64,000 nt of DNA from UBA1351 sp963677885. GTDB taxonomy: Bacteria > Bacillota > Clostridia > Lachnospirales > Vallitaleaceae. The notes under the pieces are model-generated. The model saw only the letters and a program-made list of their open reading frames with translations, was not told the origin of the DNA and ran no database searches. The first letter of the stretch is position 1. Every line of letters begins with the position of its first letter. Made by a program: the position numbers and the translations under genes. Location of the stretch: the NCBI GenBank assembly GCA_963677885.1, contig OY782500.1:372001-436000 (forward strand), in the 5' to 3' direction. Shown in pieces: positions 1 to 7,614 of this stretch.

Positions 1-1526
1 AAGAACATTTTGTTATAGAGCTGGATTTCAAAGAGTATATCCATGTCTTCCATCATGCCAAGTCCCATACTCATACCATAGGGATCGTAGGCATTATCAA
101 GTTCCTCCTGGACCAGGGCTGAGTCGTTCATAGCGTCAATAATGGAATCATTAAGTGTAATGGTCATTTCCTGTCCCTTGTAATAGCCATCTTCAAGAAC
201 CAGGGTCATCTCCATATCGATTTCACCGTAGATATCTTTGATAAAGCGTTCCATCTGTAGGTATTCCTCATCTTCAAAGCTACCGGCAAATTCTTTGGCA
301 AATTCATCGTAACCCTTGTCGATTTCTTCTTTTACCTTATCTTTGATTTCATTGATCTTATCTACATACTCTGACTTCCAGCCGTCCCACTCTGCCATTC
401 CATCGCTGGCTTCAAGAATGACATTAAACATAAAGTCGTCCTCCTGAGCAATGACAGCTGCAAAAAACCGTTCCAAACCTTCATGAATCATTGGCTTAAC
501 CGCATCATCTGCAATAAGTTCCTTATAGAGATTAATGGAATTATCATACATCTTGCCATAATCAAGATCCATAGTATAAACACGGTCACCAAAGTCTATG
601 GTATCACCGTCAAGGTCCATGGCATAGGACCCCTTTTCCACCTCAACAATAGAATCAGTGTAAGTTCCATACATAAGGTTTTCATATTTTTCAACATCCA
701 AGTCACTGTACGATTCATAATTGCGATAATCCAGTGCCTCAATATAGGCTTCAAGCTTCTCAATAATCTCATCAGGATTAATATCAAAGTCCTCAAGGTC
801 CTCTTGGCTGGCTATTTCATACTGAATCAAAATGTCTTTAATATCTACCCAGTTAACATATACGACTTCATCGTATAGGGCAGGTATGGAAATGGCAACA
901 AATTCCTTATTGAGGAATAGTCCTACTTGAATGAGTTCAGAACCACTCATCTTAACCTTCATTTCCATATATGCTTCATACTTATCTGTATCCGACATCA
1001 TAACATAGTTGATTTTAAGCCCCTTGATGATGTTTTCCACCATGGCAGCTTCCATAACGCCAACACCTTCAAGTTTAAAATCATTAAAGCCAAACTCACC
1101 CATAGCACTGATTTGTTTGCTTTCTGATGTTTTTTTCATAGCATCAACCAGGCGCTCTTCATCGCTTTTCATCAAGCTTTGACCGAAAACGACTCCAGCC
1201 GCACCAATGGCAACAATGAGAACAAGGGCAACAACCAGGATAGGCCATTTTTTCTTTTTCTTAGGTCCTTCTTCTTGGTAGGGATTAACCGGCTGGCTAA
1301 TGACTTGGTCTTCTATATCACTGAAATCGCCTGCCTGCTGGTCCATACCCTCTACCTGACTGTCAGCAGGTCCTTCATAAGTTTCCTCAACAGGTTCTGG
1401 CCTAACAGTAAGCTCTGGCTCAGGTGTCTCCTGGCTCATGCCTTCAGGATCAAACATCCTGTTGCCACATGATTCACAATATTTGGAACTGTCATTATTC
1501 TCATATCCACATGCTTTACATTTCAT
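1..1526 (-). CDS. zinc-ribbon membrane-anchored protein, partial (C-terminus off the left edge)
   Basis: The frame is open from an ATG at 1526 to the left edge, giving 508 codons without a stop. The N-terminus is a zinc ribbon with cysteines at residues 3, 6, 17 and 20 (CxxC...CxxC). A Pro/Glu-rich linker follows, then a lysine run and one membrane helix at about residues 94-115. The rest is a long acidic extracytoplasmic domain rich in short Asp/Glu/Tyr stretches, which I do not recognise. The ribosome site GGAGAG lies just before the ATG. The architecture (cytosolic zinc ribbon, one helix, large outer domain) is common in clostridia and of unknown function. It follows the rpsA-like gene in the same direction, separated by a hairpin at 1548-1571. 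Confidence 0.85.
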   Translation of the reverse strand, partial: MKCKACGYENNDSSKYCESCGNRMFDPEGMSQETPEPELTVRPEPVEETYEGPADSQVEGMDQQAGDFSDIEDQVISQPVNPYQEEGPKKKKKWPILVVALVLIVAIGAAGVVFGQSLMKSDEERLVDAMKKTSESKQISAMGEFGFNDFKLEGVGVMEAAMVENIIKGLKINYVMMSDTDKYEAYMEMKVKMSGSELIQVGLFLNKEFVAISIPALYDEVVYVNWVDIKDILIQYEIASQEDLEDFDINPDEIIEKLEAYIEALDYRNYESYSDLDVEKYENLMYGTYTDSIVEVEKGSYAMDLDGDTIDFGDRVYTMDLDYGKMYDNSINLYKELIADDAVKPMIHEGLERFFAAVIAQEDDFMFNVILEASDGMAEWDGWKSEYVDKINEIKDKVKEEIDKGYDEFAKEFAGSFEDEEYLQMERFIKDIYGEIDMEMTLVLEDGYYKGQEMTITLNDSIIDAMNDSALVQEELDNAYDPYGMSMGLGMMEDMDILFEIQLYNKMF

Positions 1527-1547
1527 GGCTCTCCTCCATATAAGACA

Positions 1548-1571
1548 GCAGGACACCCAAAGGTATCCTGC
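1548..1571 (-). terminator. hairpin between rpsA-like gene and zinc-ribbon gene
   Basis: The sequence gcaggacacc-caaa-ggtatcctgc forms a 10-bp stem with one mismatch. On the minus strand the following bases are TGTCTTATA, a weak U-tract, so it may be only a partial terminator. Confidence 0.5.
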
Positions 1572-1607
1572 CTCAATTCATTGTCTATATCCGAATGTAA
1601 CTAATAA

Positions 1608-2930
1608 TTACTTGATATCAAGATCAAGGTCTTTAAAGATACTTCCAAGATTAGTTGTAGCTTTTTCATCTGTTTGGAAATCTTTTAAGTTAACATATTC
1701 TTGTTTTTCTTCAACAGGAGCGTCTGGCTTCATTGTTAACTTAAGCTTCTTGTCTTTAGCATCAATGCCAAGAATCTTAACCGTCACTGTGTCGCCTTCT
1801 TTAACTACATCTGATGGATGATTAACACGCTCAGCGCTTAATTGAGAGACGTGAACCAATCCTTCAATACCAGGAACAACCTCTACAAAAGCACCGAAGT
1901 CAAGAACACGCTTAACTGTACCTTCATAGGACTCTCCAACAACAAGTGTTGAGTTTTCTGGGTTCCATGGATCATTTTTAGTGTCCTTCATAGAAAGTCC
2001 GATTTTTTTCTTAGCGTAGTCAACGTTAATAACTGTAACAGTTACAACATCACCTTCTTTAACTACATCTGAAGGCTTGTTAACACGGTCCCAAGAAAGT
2101 TCATTAATATGAACAAGCCCGTCAGCACCACCGATGTCTACAAAAGAACCGAAGTGCATATTCTTCTTAACAGTACCGGTGAACACGTCACCTTTCTTGA
2201 TTGTAGCGAAAAGTTCATCTTTTTTCTTAGCGTTTTCTTCTTGCTCAACAACTTTTCTAGAAACGATTACACGGTTCTTTTCACGGTCAAGTTCCACAAC
2301 TTTAACCATTAAAGTCTGGCCATTGTAAGCAGCGAAGTCTTCTACATAAGAGGTTGAAATCATTGAACCAGGCATAAATGCTCTAGATCCAAGAACCTTA
2401 CAAACTAATCCACCTTTAACGCCTTCAGTTACAAGAGCTTCAACAAGACTACCAGCTTCCATAGCTTCAGCTAGTTTTTCCCAAACTACTTCTTGTAATG
2501 CTTTCTTAAGTGAAAGAAGTACATTGCCGTCGCCGTCATCTTTCTTAAGAACTTCAGCTTTAACCTTGTCACCAACGCTGAACTGATCACTTAATGGGTT
2601 AGAAGCATCTGCAAAAGTCTCTGCTGCAGGAACAATACCATCAGCGATGTAACCAAAGTTGATAAGAACTTCTGTATCAGTCACGCTGATAACTTCTCCG
2701 TCAACGATGTCGCCAGGTCTAAATTGCATCATAGATGAATCAAGCATATCTTTATAATCATCCATTGTCTCTTCAACAACTGGCTCCTCAACTACAGCCT
2801 CTTCAGCTACAGCTTCTACAGCCTCCTCAGTTGCTTCAGCGGCAACTTCTTCAGTTTTTGTTTCAGCAGTTTCAACAACTTCTTCAGTTGCTTTTGTTTC
2901 GTTTTCGATCTGTGTCATTTTGTCTTCCAT
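1608..2930 (-). CDS. rpsA: S1 RNA-binding domain protein, 30S ribosomal protein S1-like
   Basis: This protein of about 440 residues has four consecutive S1 (OB-fold) domains, at about residues 75-147, 160-225, 245-315 and 330-400 (numbered from the 2939 ATG). Each has the typical G-x-F-V or G-A-F-V strand and a closing LSMK/LTMK-like strand. Domains 3 and 4 are the most canonical (GLVHINELSW, GLVHVSQLSA). The first 60 residues are an acidic Glu/Val/Ala-rich tail, unusual in composition. Firmicute S1 homologues with four domains bind mRNA and 30S subunits. An in-frame ATG exists at 2939, but GAAGGG directly touches it; the ATG at 2930 has 9-nt spacing and is preferred. A start at 2918 is also possible. 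Confidence 0.9.
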   Translation of the reverse strand: MEDKMTQIENETKATEEVVETAETKTEEVAAEATEEAVEAVAEEAVVEEPVVEETMDDYKDMLDSSMMQFRPGDIVDGEVISVTDTEVLINFGYIADGIVPAAETFADASNPLSDQFSVGDKVKAEVLKKDDGDGNVLLSLKKALQEVVWEKLAEAMEAGSLVEALVTEGVKGGLVCKVLGSRAFMPGSMISTSYVEDFAAYNGQTLMVKVVELDREKNRVIVSRKVVEQEENAKKKDELFATIKKGDVFTGTVKKNMHFGSFVDIGGADGLVHINELSWDRVNKPSDVVKEGDVVTVTVINVDYAKKKIGLSMKDTKNDPWNPENSTLVVGESYEGTVKRVLDFGAFVEVVPGIEGLVHVSQLSAERVNHPSDVVKEGDTVTVKILGIDAKDKKLKLTMKPDAPVEEKQEYVNLKDFQTDEKATTNLGSIFKDLDLDIK

Positions 2931-2966
2931 TTCAAACATCCCTTCGTAAAAATCATTATCATAACT

Positions 2967-2995
2967 ATTCTACTCTATTTCCTTAGTTTTGTGAA
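2967..2995 (-). promoter_or_regulatory. sigma-A type promoter of the rpsA-like gene
   Basis: Reading the minus strand, TTCACA (2990-2995) is followed after 17 bases by TAGAAT (2967-2972). Each hexamer has one mismatch to consensus. It lies about 35 bases before the chosen start codon. Confidence 0.55.
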
Positions 2996-3020
2996 GAGTT
3001 TTTATGGGATTGTATTGAAA

Positions 3021-3520
3021 AGAGTCAAGTTACCAAAAGCACCAAGCAGGCCTGACTGATATAGATTGCTTCCAGCGGTCATTTCTTTAAGTGGTTGTAG
3101 GTCGGGCATTGTCTTGAAATCGGTCAAGTTACCAAGGACACCAAGAGGGCCTGACTGGTATAGATTGCTTCCAGCGGTCATTTCTTTAAGTGGTTGTAGG
3201 TCAGGCATTGTCTTGAAAATCGGTCAAGTTACCAAGGACACCAAGAGGGTCTGACTGGTATAGATTGCTTCCAGCGGTCATTTCTTTAAGTGGTTGTAGG
3301 TCGGGCATTGTCTTGAAAATCGGTCAAGTTACCAAGGACACCAAGAGGGTCTGACTGGTATAGATTGCTTCGAGCGGTCATTTCTTTAAGTGGTTGTAGA
3401 TCGGGCATTGTCTTGAAAATCGGTCAAGTTACCAAGGACACCAAGAGGGTCTGACTGGTATAGATTGCTTCGAGCGGTCATTTCTTTAAGTGGTTGTAGG
3501 TCGGGCATTGTCTTGAAAAT
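3021..3520. repeat. tandem array of five 100-bp units
   Basis: Five copies start near 3021, 3121, 3221, 3321 and 3421 with an exact 100-bp period. Each begins with ggtcaagttacc and ends with ggcattgtcttgaaaat. Copies differ by few bases; the first is the most divergent (accaaaagcaccaagcagg). The unit is also the left arm of the palindromic element at 3421-3722, so the array looks like an amplified arm. Open frames inside it are repeat artefacts. Confidence 0.95.
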
Positions 3521-3722
3521 TTTATAACTTGGGCAAATCCTGGGTTATGTAATTAGGTCCTTTTGTTGTGAACAGGTGCCCAAGTTGCTAAAGAGATTTC
3601 TGCAAGCAGAAATATGAAAATAATTTTCAAAACAATGCCCGACCAACCACCACTAAAAGAACGCCCAAAACTCATCAATCCACACCAGTCAGGCCCTCTT
3701 GCCGCCCTTGGTAACTTTTCGG
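3421..3722. repeat. large imperfect palindromic element, copy 1 (family A)
   Basis: The left arm (3421-3520, the last tandem unit) pairs with the right arm (about 3624-3722), which read in reverse complement gives aaaagttaccaagg...cctgactgg...ggtcgggcattgtttt, roughly 80% identical. Between them is a core of about 100 bases with two smaller palindromes: aacttgggc (3526-3534) with gcccaagtt (3578-3586), and tttctgcaagcagaaa (3597-3612). The element could therefore fold as a long stem topped by two hairpins. The core matches, inverted, the cores of the copies at 3834 and 4670. Confidence 0.85.
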
Positions 3723-3833
3723 TCTTGGTACAGAGACGAAATACTTAATACGCCTATATGTTAGGAATATTACCGACACTCTTAATCCACAACAGTATCT
3801 ACTTACTATAGCAACTCAACTTCACTTCTAGTT

Positions 3834-4130
3834 CCGAAAGTTACCGACGAAGCCAGGGGCTGTCAGGGCTTATCTTCATGCGATTTGCACGGCATCATAG
3901 TGAGACTTGATTTCATAAGGGTTTCAAAAATATAATCCAGTTTCTGCCTGCAGAAACTTCCTTAACAACTTGGGCACCTGCTCACAACACTACGTTCCAA
4001 TTATCAATCCCAGGATTTGGCCAAGTTATAACTTTTTGATGCCTTTATGAAATTTAGTCTCACTTAATGCTAGTGCTCTAGCAGGAAGATAAGCCCTGAC
4101 GGCCACTGACTTTGTTGGTAACTTGACCCA
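3834..4130. repeat. large imperfect palindromic element, copy 2 (family A)
   Basis: This 297-bp unit starts ccgaaagttacc and ends ggtaacttgaccca. Left arm (gacgaagccaggggctgtca...) and right arm (reverse complement aacaaagtcagtggccgtca...) pair over about 90 bases. The core has gtttctgcctgcagaaac and an aacttgggc/gccaagtt pair. It shares core and tips with copy 1, but the arm sequence is different. The copy at 4670 is the same length and nearly identical. Confidence 0.9.
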
Positions 4131-4150
4131 CTAATTGAAACTCCAATCTC

Positions 4151-4178
4151 TTGACATCCATCTCCAAAATAGTATAAT
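4151..4178 (+). promoter_or_regulatory. consensus promoter of a short antisense RNA
   Basis: A perfect TTGACA (4151-4156) and perfect TATAAT (4173-4178) are separated by 16 bases. No protein start follows; transcription would begin near 4185 and run into the terminator at 4225-4261. Confidence 0.7.
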
Positions 4179-4184
4179 AAAGAT

Positions 4185-4265
4185 AGAAATGGTGCTGCCT
4201 GACGGTTGGCCCAGGTTTTGTTACAAAAAGCAACTTACCTTAGCGTGGGCGGTTGCTTTTTATTT
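4185..4265 (+). ncRNA. putative antitoxin small RNA
   Basis: A transcript of about 80 nt is predicted from the consensus promoter at 4151-4178 to the bidirectional terminator at 4225-4261. Its 3' half is antisense to the 3' end of the small hydrophobic ORF at 4235-4369. This convergent layout with a shared terminator is that of type I toxin-antitoxin modules such as TxpA/RatA and Fst. Its 5' part (ggtgctgcctgacggttggc) recurs, in inverted orientation on the DNA, in the toxin leader at 4444-4480. It has not been shown to be expressed. Confidence 0.55.
4225..4261. terminator. bidirectional intrinsic terminator shared by toxin and antisense RNA
   Basis: aaaaagcaac (4225-4234) pairs with gttgcttttt (4252-4261). 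On the plus strand the stem runs into a T-rich stretch (tttttattttgtctttttt); on the minus strand it ends in five T. The toxin stop codon lies in the loop. Confidence 0.75.
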
Positions 4266-4369
4266 TGTCTTTTTTCAACTTTAATCTGTGTTCTGATGTA
4301 GACTACTCTTGCGATAATTGTCACAAAAGTTCCTACAATAGTCAAAATTTCAAGAAGATTCGACTCCAT
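4235..4369 (-). CDS. small hydrophobic peptide, putative type I toxin
   Basis: This 44-residue ORF is preceded by an excellent ribosome site (AGGAGG, then 9 bases, then ATG at 4369). Residues 1-7 are polar (MESNLLE), residues about 8-25 form one hydrophobic helix (ILTIVGTFVTIIARVV), and the tail is very basic (KVEKRQNKKQPPTLR). One membrane helix plus a charged tail is typical of holin-like/TxpA-like type I toxins. An antisense RNA with a consensus promoter overlaps its 3' end. The leader carries a hairpin that also occurs upstream of the hemerythrin gene at 38391. The homology claim is inference from shape, not from a sequence match. Confidence 0.6.
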   Translation of the reverse strand: MESNLLEILTIVGTFVTIIARVVYIRTQIKVEKRQNKKQPPTLR

Positions 4370-4383
4370 ATAATTACCACCTC

Positions 4384-4435
4384 CTAGCTTGCATAGTCGA
4401 GTAGTAAATCGATAAATTTACGACTAGACTATCTT
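4384..4435 (-). promoter_or_regulatory. SD-adjacent hairpin in toxin leader (family C)
   Basis: On the minus strand, tagtcgtaaat-ttatcg-atttactactcgacta forms a hairpin (TAGTCG...CGACTA outside, TAAAT/ATTTA inside), followed by ATGCAAGCTAGGAGGT. The same hairpin and ATGCAAxCTAGGAGGT block precede the gene starting at 38391. Confidence 0.65.
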
Positions 4436-4669
4436 AATAGGTGTGGCCAACCGCCAGTTCCGTATTCAGGTGCAGCACCAATAAGAGTATAACAGATAAA
4501 ATCTATCTCCTATAACTTTATCATAATCCAAAATCAACTTTATTCAGCTCTCTATACAAACTATTAATACACCAACAATGCACACTGATTTTTATTGCAC
4601 ATAGTATTTTAGTAGCATAAACTTTTATGTAAGCACTACAAAACCAGCCACTCTCCTGTTTTTCCACAC

Positions 4670-4966
4670 CCGAAAGTTATCGACGAAGCCAGGGGCCGTC
4701 AGGGCTTGTCTTCATGCGATTTGCATGGCTTCTTAGTGAGACTTGATTTCATAAGGGTTTCAAAAATATAATCCAGTTTCTGCCTGCAGAAACTTCCTTA
4801 ACAACTTGGGCACCTGCTCACAGCACTGTGTCCAATTCACCCATCCCAGGATTTGCCCAAGTTATAACTTTTTGATGCCCTTATGAAATCTAGTCTCACT
4901 TAATGCTAGTGCTCTAGCATGAAGATAAGCCCTGACGGCCCCTGACTTTGTTGGTAACTTGACCCA
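4670..4966. repeat. large imperfect palindromic element, copy 3 (family A)
   Basis: 297 bp, the same length as the copy at 3834 and about 95% identical by eye. The inner pair aacttgggc/gcccaagtt is perfect here, as is gtttctgcctgcagaaac. The two copies are direct repeats separated by the toxin module. Confidence 0.9.
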
Positions 4967-4981
4967 TTTTTGCCCCCCAAC

Positions 4982-5063
4982 GAAATCGAGTCTCACTTAA
5001 TGCTAGTGCTCTAGCAGGAAGATAAGCCCTGACGGCCCCTGACTTTGTCGGTAACTTGCCCCA
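4982..5063. repeat. extra solitary right arm of family A element
   Basis: gaaatcgagtctcactta...ggtaacttgcccca repeats the right arm of copy 3 (4885-4966) with a handful of changes, 15 bases after it. It is a second case of arm duplication in this island. Confidence 0.85.
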
Positions 5064-5076
5064 TTCCAAATAAAAA

Positions 5077-5096
5077 AGGACTGCATACGCAGTCCT
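5077..5096 (-). terminator. xpt terminator
   Basis: aggactgcatacgcagtcct is a near-perfect hairpin. The A-run on its left (5072-5077) is the U-tract on the minus strand, 12 bases after the xpt stop. Confidence 0.85.
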
Positions 5097-5107
5097 AAAT
5101 CTTAAAA

Positions 5108-5677
5108 CTATAAAAAACTAATTTGTCCATCAACCATACGGTCAACAATGGCTAGAGATTCAAGATGTACTCCCGCATCTCTTAATTCCTGACCACCTTT
5201 TTGAAACCCTTTTTCGATGACGATGCCGACACCGGAAAGTGTTGCACCGGCTTGTTCTACCAATTGGATAAGGCCTTCTACAGCTTGTCCGTTGGCTAGG
5301 AAATCATCCAGTATGAGAACGTGATCTTCTTCATTCAGGTATTTTTTGGAAATGTGAATGTCATAGGTTTGTTGTTTGGTAAACGAGTATACCGGATAAG
5401 TGTATGTATCCTTGTCCAGATTTCTGGATTGGGTTTTCTTGGCAAAAACCACCGGCACATTAAATGACAGGGCTGCCATGGCTGCTATTGCAATACCTGA
5501 AGCTTCGATTGTCACAATTTTCGTTATTGTTTTCTTGGAGAATCTTCTTTTGAATTCTTCACCCATTTGAAACATAAGTTTTGGATCAATTTGATGATTG
5601 AGGAATGAATCTACCTTAAGTATTTCTTCGGATAATACATAACCATCATTCTGAATGCGTTCCTTTAATAACTTCAT
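5108..5677 (-). CDS. xpt: xanthine phosphoribosyltransferase
   Basis: This 189-residue protein converts xanthine and PRPP to XMP in purine salvage. It starts MKLLKERIQNDG, as Xpt proteins do, and has the PRPP loop VLILDDFLANGQA at about residues 125-137 and the TIEASGIA segment near residue 65. The start at 5677 has AAGGAG four bases upstream; longer in-frame extensions lack a ribosome site. A guanine riboswitch with terminator lies upstream (5895-6011), matching known xpt regulation. No pbuX permease follows; the next features downstream are repeats. Confidence 0.93.
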   Translation of the reverse strand: MKLLKERIQNDGYVLSEEILKVDSFLNHQIDPKLMFQMGEEFKRRFSKKTITKIVTIEASGIAIAAMAALSFNVPVVFAKKTQSRNLDKDTYTYPVYSFTKQQTYDIHISKKYLNEEDHVLILDDFLANGQAVEGLIQLVEQAGATLSGVGIVIEKGFQKGGQELRDAGVHLESLAIVDRMVDGQISFL

Positions 5678-5894
5678 CTTACTCCTTTTTGGTTTCCAAA
5701 CTAATAAGAACAAAAGCATCGCGAATTGTTCCAGCTGTTCGACAGAAATTGACTCGTTTAGAGCAATTTCTTAGTTAAGTACAGGAAGTTGAAGCTTATC
5801 CGGAAAAGGTGTGCGCATAACCGGGTTTGCGGCTGAAGGAAAGTTATTTTGTATGTAAGCTTGACTAATGGAGCTTATTAACAAATAAGAAAAG

Positions 5895-6011
5895 AACCCT
5901 GCTAGAGCAGAGTTGTTTTAACTTAGAATCAGTTTTTATTCAACTCGTAGCCTGTAACTATTTACGGTAGTTTGTAGAAACTTTTAGCCCATATTGCTAA
6001 ATTTATACGAG
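5895..6011 (-). promoter_or_regulatory. guanine riboswitch with terminator, upstream of xpt
   Basis: The minus strand shows the purine aptamer. P1 is CTCGTA (6006-6011) with TACGAG (5944-5949). L2 contains AATATGG, J2/3 is GTTTCTAC, and the P3 loop is CCGTAAA between AACTA and TAGTT. The base before the P1 3' strand is C (GGCTACGAG), which specifies guanine rather than adenine. The expression platform is a terminator at 5895-5914 (AACTCTGCT-CT-AGCAGGGTT then CTTTTCTTATTT), giving ligand-induced termination. An unusually long stretch of about 220 bases then separates it from the xpt start; I see nothing else in it. Confidence 0.9.
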
Positions 6012-6085
6012 ATATTCATTTTTTTCATCGACATAAAGTCTTACGTCAACTTTTTTCAACTTTTAAAATTATATAGATGAAGGCC

Positions 6086-6589
6086 CTAAAAGTCAAGGAA
6101 TAATTGTTCAGGGTCATAGAGCACCTTGTAGCCGCCTCCTACAGCTTCTTTTGTTGTATCAGCCAGAGGCTTTTTTAACCAGCTTTCTTCAATAAAGCCA
6201 AACTCCAATTCTACATTATCTTCATAATAAGTACGTATTGCCTTCACCTCTTCGTAATCTTCCTGGGTGATGCTGACAACCGTACCGAGAAGTTTGGTCC
6301 AGTTGGTATTACTCAGCCATTTTTTTCTGTCTTTGGCTAGTATAATAAAATCTACATCGGAATCCGACCTTTCTTCCCCTTTGGCATAGGATCCGATTAG
6401 AATCATTGCTCGAATATCTTTTTGTTTGCTAAAAAACTTACTTACTTCATCAATTCTTTCTTTACCTAGTTGTTCAGGTGAAAAATCATGCATGGGATCG
6501 TAACTCGCTTCCCCACCATGACTTTTCAAAGTATGATGTCGTTGATGCTCAAAATCCGGTACATAATGGTCTTTTCTGTTCTTAAGCAT
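6086..6589 (-). CDS. nucleotidyltransferase domain protein
   Basis: This 167-residue protein has the minimal nucleotidyltransferase signature GSYAKGEERSDSDVDFII (G-S-x-A-x-G, then D-x-D), about residues 65-82. That is the pol-beta fold used by aminoglycoside adenylyltransferases and MNT proteins. The substrate is unknown. The N-terminal 45 residues carry several His residues and no known domain. A TTG at 6634 could extend the frame, but the ATG at 6589 has a strong site (GGAGGAGACA-ATG). No HEPN partner is adjacent, so a MNT/HEPN toxin-antitoxin role is not supported. Confidence 0.8.
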   Translation of the reverse strand: MLKNRKDHYVPDFEHQRHHTLKSHGGEASYDPMHDFSPEQLGKERIDEVSKFFSKQKDIRAMILIGSYAKGEERSDSDVDFIILAKDRKKWLSNTNWTKLLGTVVSITQEDYEEVKAIRTYYEDNVELEFGFIEESWLKKPLADTTKEAVGGGYKVLYDPEQLFLDF

Positions 6590-6656
6590 TGTCTCCTCCA
6601 ATGACAAATCGATATTATGTTGTTGCAATGTCAAACATTACTTGATTATCACCCTA

Positions 6657-6685
6657 ATTATAGTATAAAGAGATAGGATATTCAA
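6657..6685 (-). promoter_or_regulatory. promoter of the nucleotidyltransferase gene
   Basis: On the minus strand TTGAAT, 17 bases, TATAAT (6657-6662). It diverges from the RAYT promoter. Confidence 0.55.
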
Positions 6686-6698
6686 ACTTTTTTGTAAA

Positions 6699-6741
6699 GT
6701 CCACAAATTGTGGACACTTTTGGAAAATTAATTTGCTATAA
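6699..6741 (+). promoter_or_regulatory. palindromic operator-like site and extended -10 before RAYT gene
   Basis: gtccacaaattgtggac (6699-6715) is a perfect 8+1+8 palindrome. It sits just upstream of an extended -10, TGCTATAAT, ending at 6741; the ATG follows at 6780. The palindrome could be a repressor site or a target of the transposase itself. Confidence 0.5.
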
Positions 6742-6779
6742 TCAGTTCAAGATAAAAAAACGATAAGAAAGGACCACCA

Positions 6780-7571
6780 ATGAATCAAGAAAACTCTTAT
6801 TCCAAAGAACGCTACATTCACCTACTCTTAAAGTCTAATCTTAAACATCCCCTGTTTGTAACCAAGTCGGACTATGCTTCCTTTATGAAGTTTTTAGAAG
6901 TCAAGCTCCGTCAGCATGAAATAAACTTGATCGGTTATGTCTTATTACCCACCCATTTTCATTTACTACTTTGGGGACCAACCAACTTAAATACAGCCTC
7001 CTTCATTCATGGTCTTTGTGTTTTATATACCAAATACTATCATCGAAAGTTTGACACGGTTGGATCACTCTTTAGCAAAAGCTATCAAAAGGATATAATC
7101 AAAACCTCTAAAGAACTCATGGCTTGCCTTAGATACCTACACCAAAAGCCAAAGTATCAGGGTTACTGTCATACAATGTCCTATCCCTATTCAAGCTATG
7201 AGACTTATATGAACCCTGACCAGGACTCCTTGGTCAACAGACAGATTCTATACCGGCTTTTGGATTCTAAAAGTGATGAAAGGGCAGCCAATCTTTTTAG
7301 ATGTATTCACCATGACAATACACCAGCTCCTATCACCGATATTAATAAGGATTTAACTCGCCAGGTGTCCCTTGCCAAAAGGATAATGAAAGAAGAGATG
7401 GCCAACTACGATATAGATTATGACTTGATTCCCAGCGACTATCAGTTTAGAGAAAAGTTAGTCCTTAAAATCCATCAGGAATCCTCTTTAACCCAGCAGG
7501 AAATTGCGGATTTACTTAGTTTAAGCCGCCATATTGTTGGTAGAATCATTCGAATGAACAAGGCTTCATAA
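6780..7571 (+). CDS. REP-associated tyrosine transposase (RAYT, Y1_Tnp family)
   Basis: 263 residues. It has the Y1/IS200-like HUH signature THFHLLLWG (about residues 62-70) preceded by IGYVLLP. The catalytic tyrosine is probably in the YQKDII segment (about residues 101-106) after VGSLFSKS. Such proteins bind and nick REP palindromes and are usually single-copy domesticated transposases. The C-terminus adds a helix-turn-helix (LTQQEIADLLSLSRHIVGRII, residues about 237-257), as in clostridial members of this group. AAAGGA precedes the ATG. A 28-bp inverted repeat lies just downstream (7615-7784). Confidence 0.85.
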   Translation: MNQENSYSKERYIHLLLKSNLKHPLFVTKSDYASFMKFLEVKLRQHEINLIGYVLLPTHFHLLLWGPTNLNTASFIHGLCVLYTKYYHRKFDTVGSLFSKSYQKDIIKTSKELMACLRYLHQKPKYQGYCHTMSYPYSSYETYMNPDQDSLVNRQILYRLLDSKSDERAANLFRCIHHDNTPAPITDINKDLTRQVSLAKRIMKEEMANYDIDYDLIPSDYQFREKLVLKIHQESSLTQQEIADLLSLSRHIVGRIIRMNKAS

Positions 7572-7614
7572 CTGTCAGAAATTATAAATTTCTCTACCTA
7601 GTTCTTCAATCGAC

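Noticed and set aside
2735..2986. Gln/Leu-rich open frame on the plus strand
   Set aside because: It is the antisense shadow of the Glu/Val/Ala-rich tail of the S1 protein.
3002..3254. Open frames on both strands within the 3.0-3.5 kb tandem array, with repetitive translations
   Set aside because: They follow the 100-bp repeat unit, have no ribosome site, and stop with the array. The palindrome explains the sequence.
6086..6589. MNT/HEPN toxin-antitoxin pair
   Set aside because: A nucleotidyltransferase is present but there is no HEPN gene next to it.
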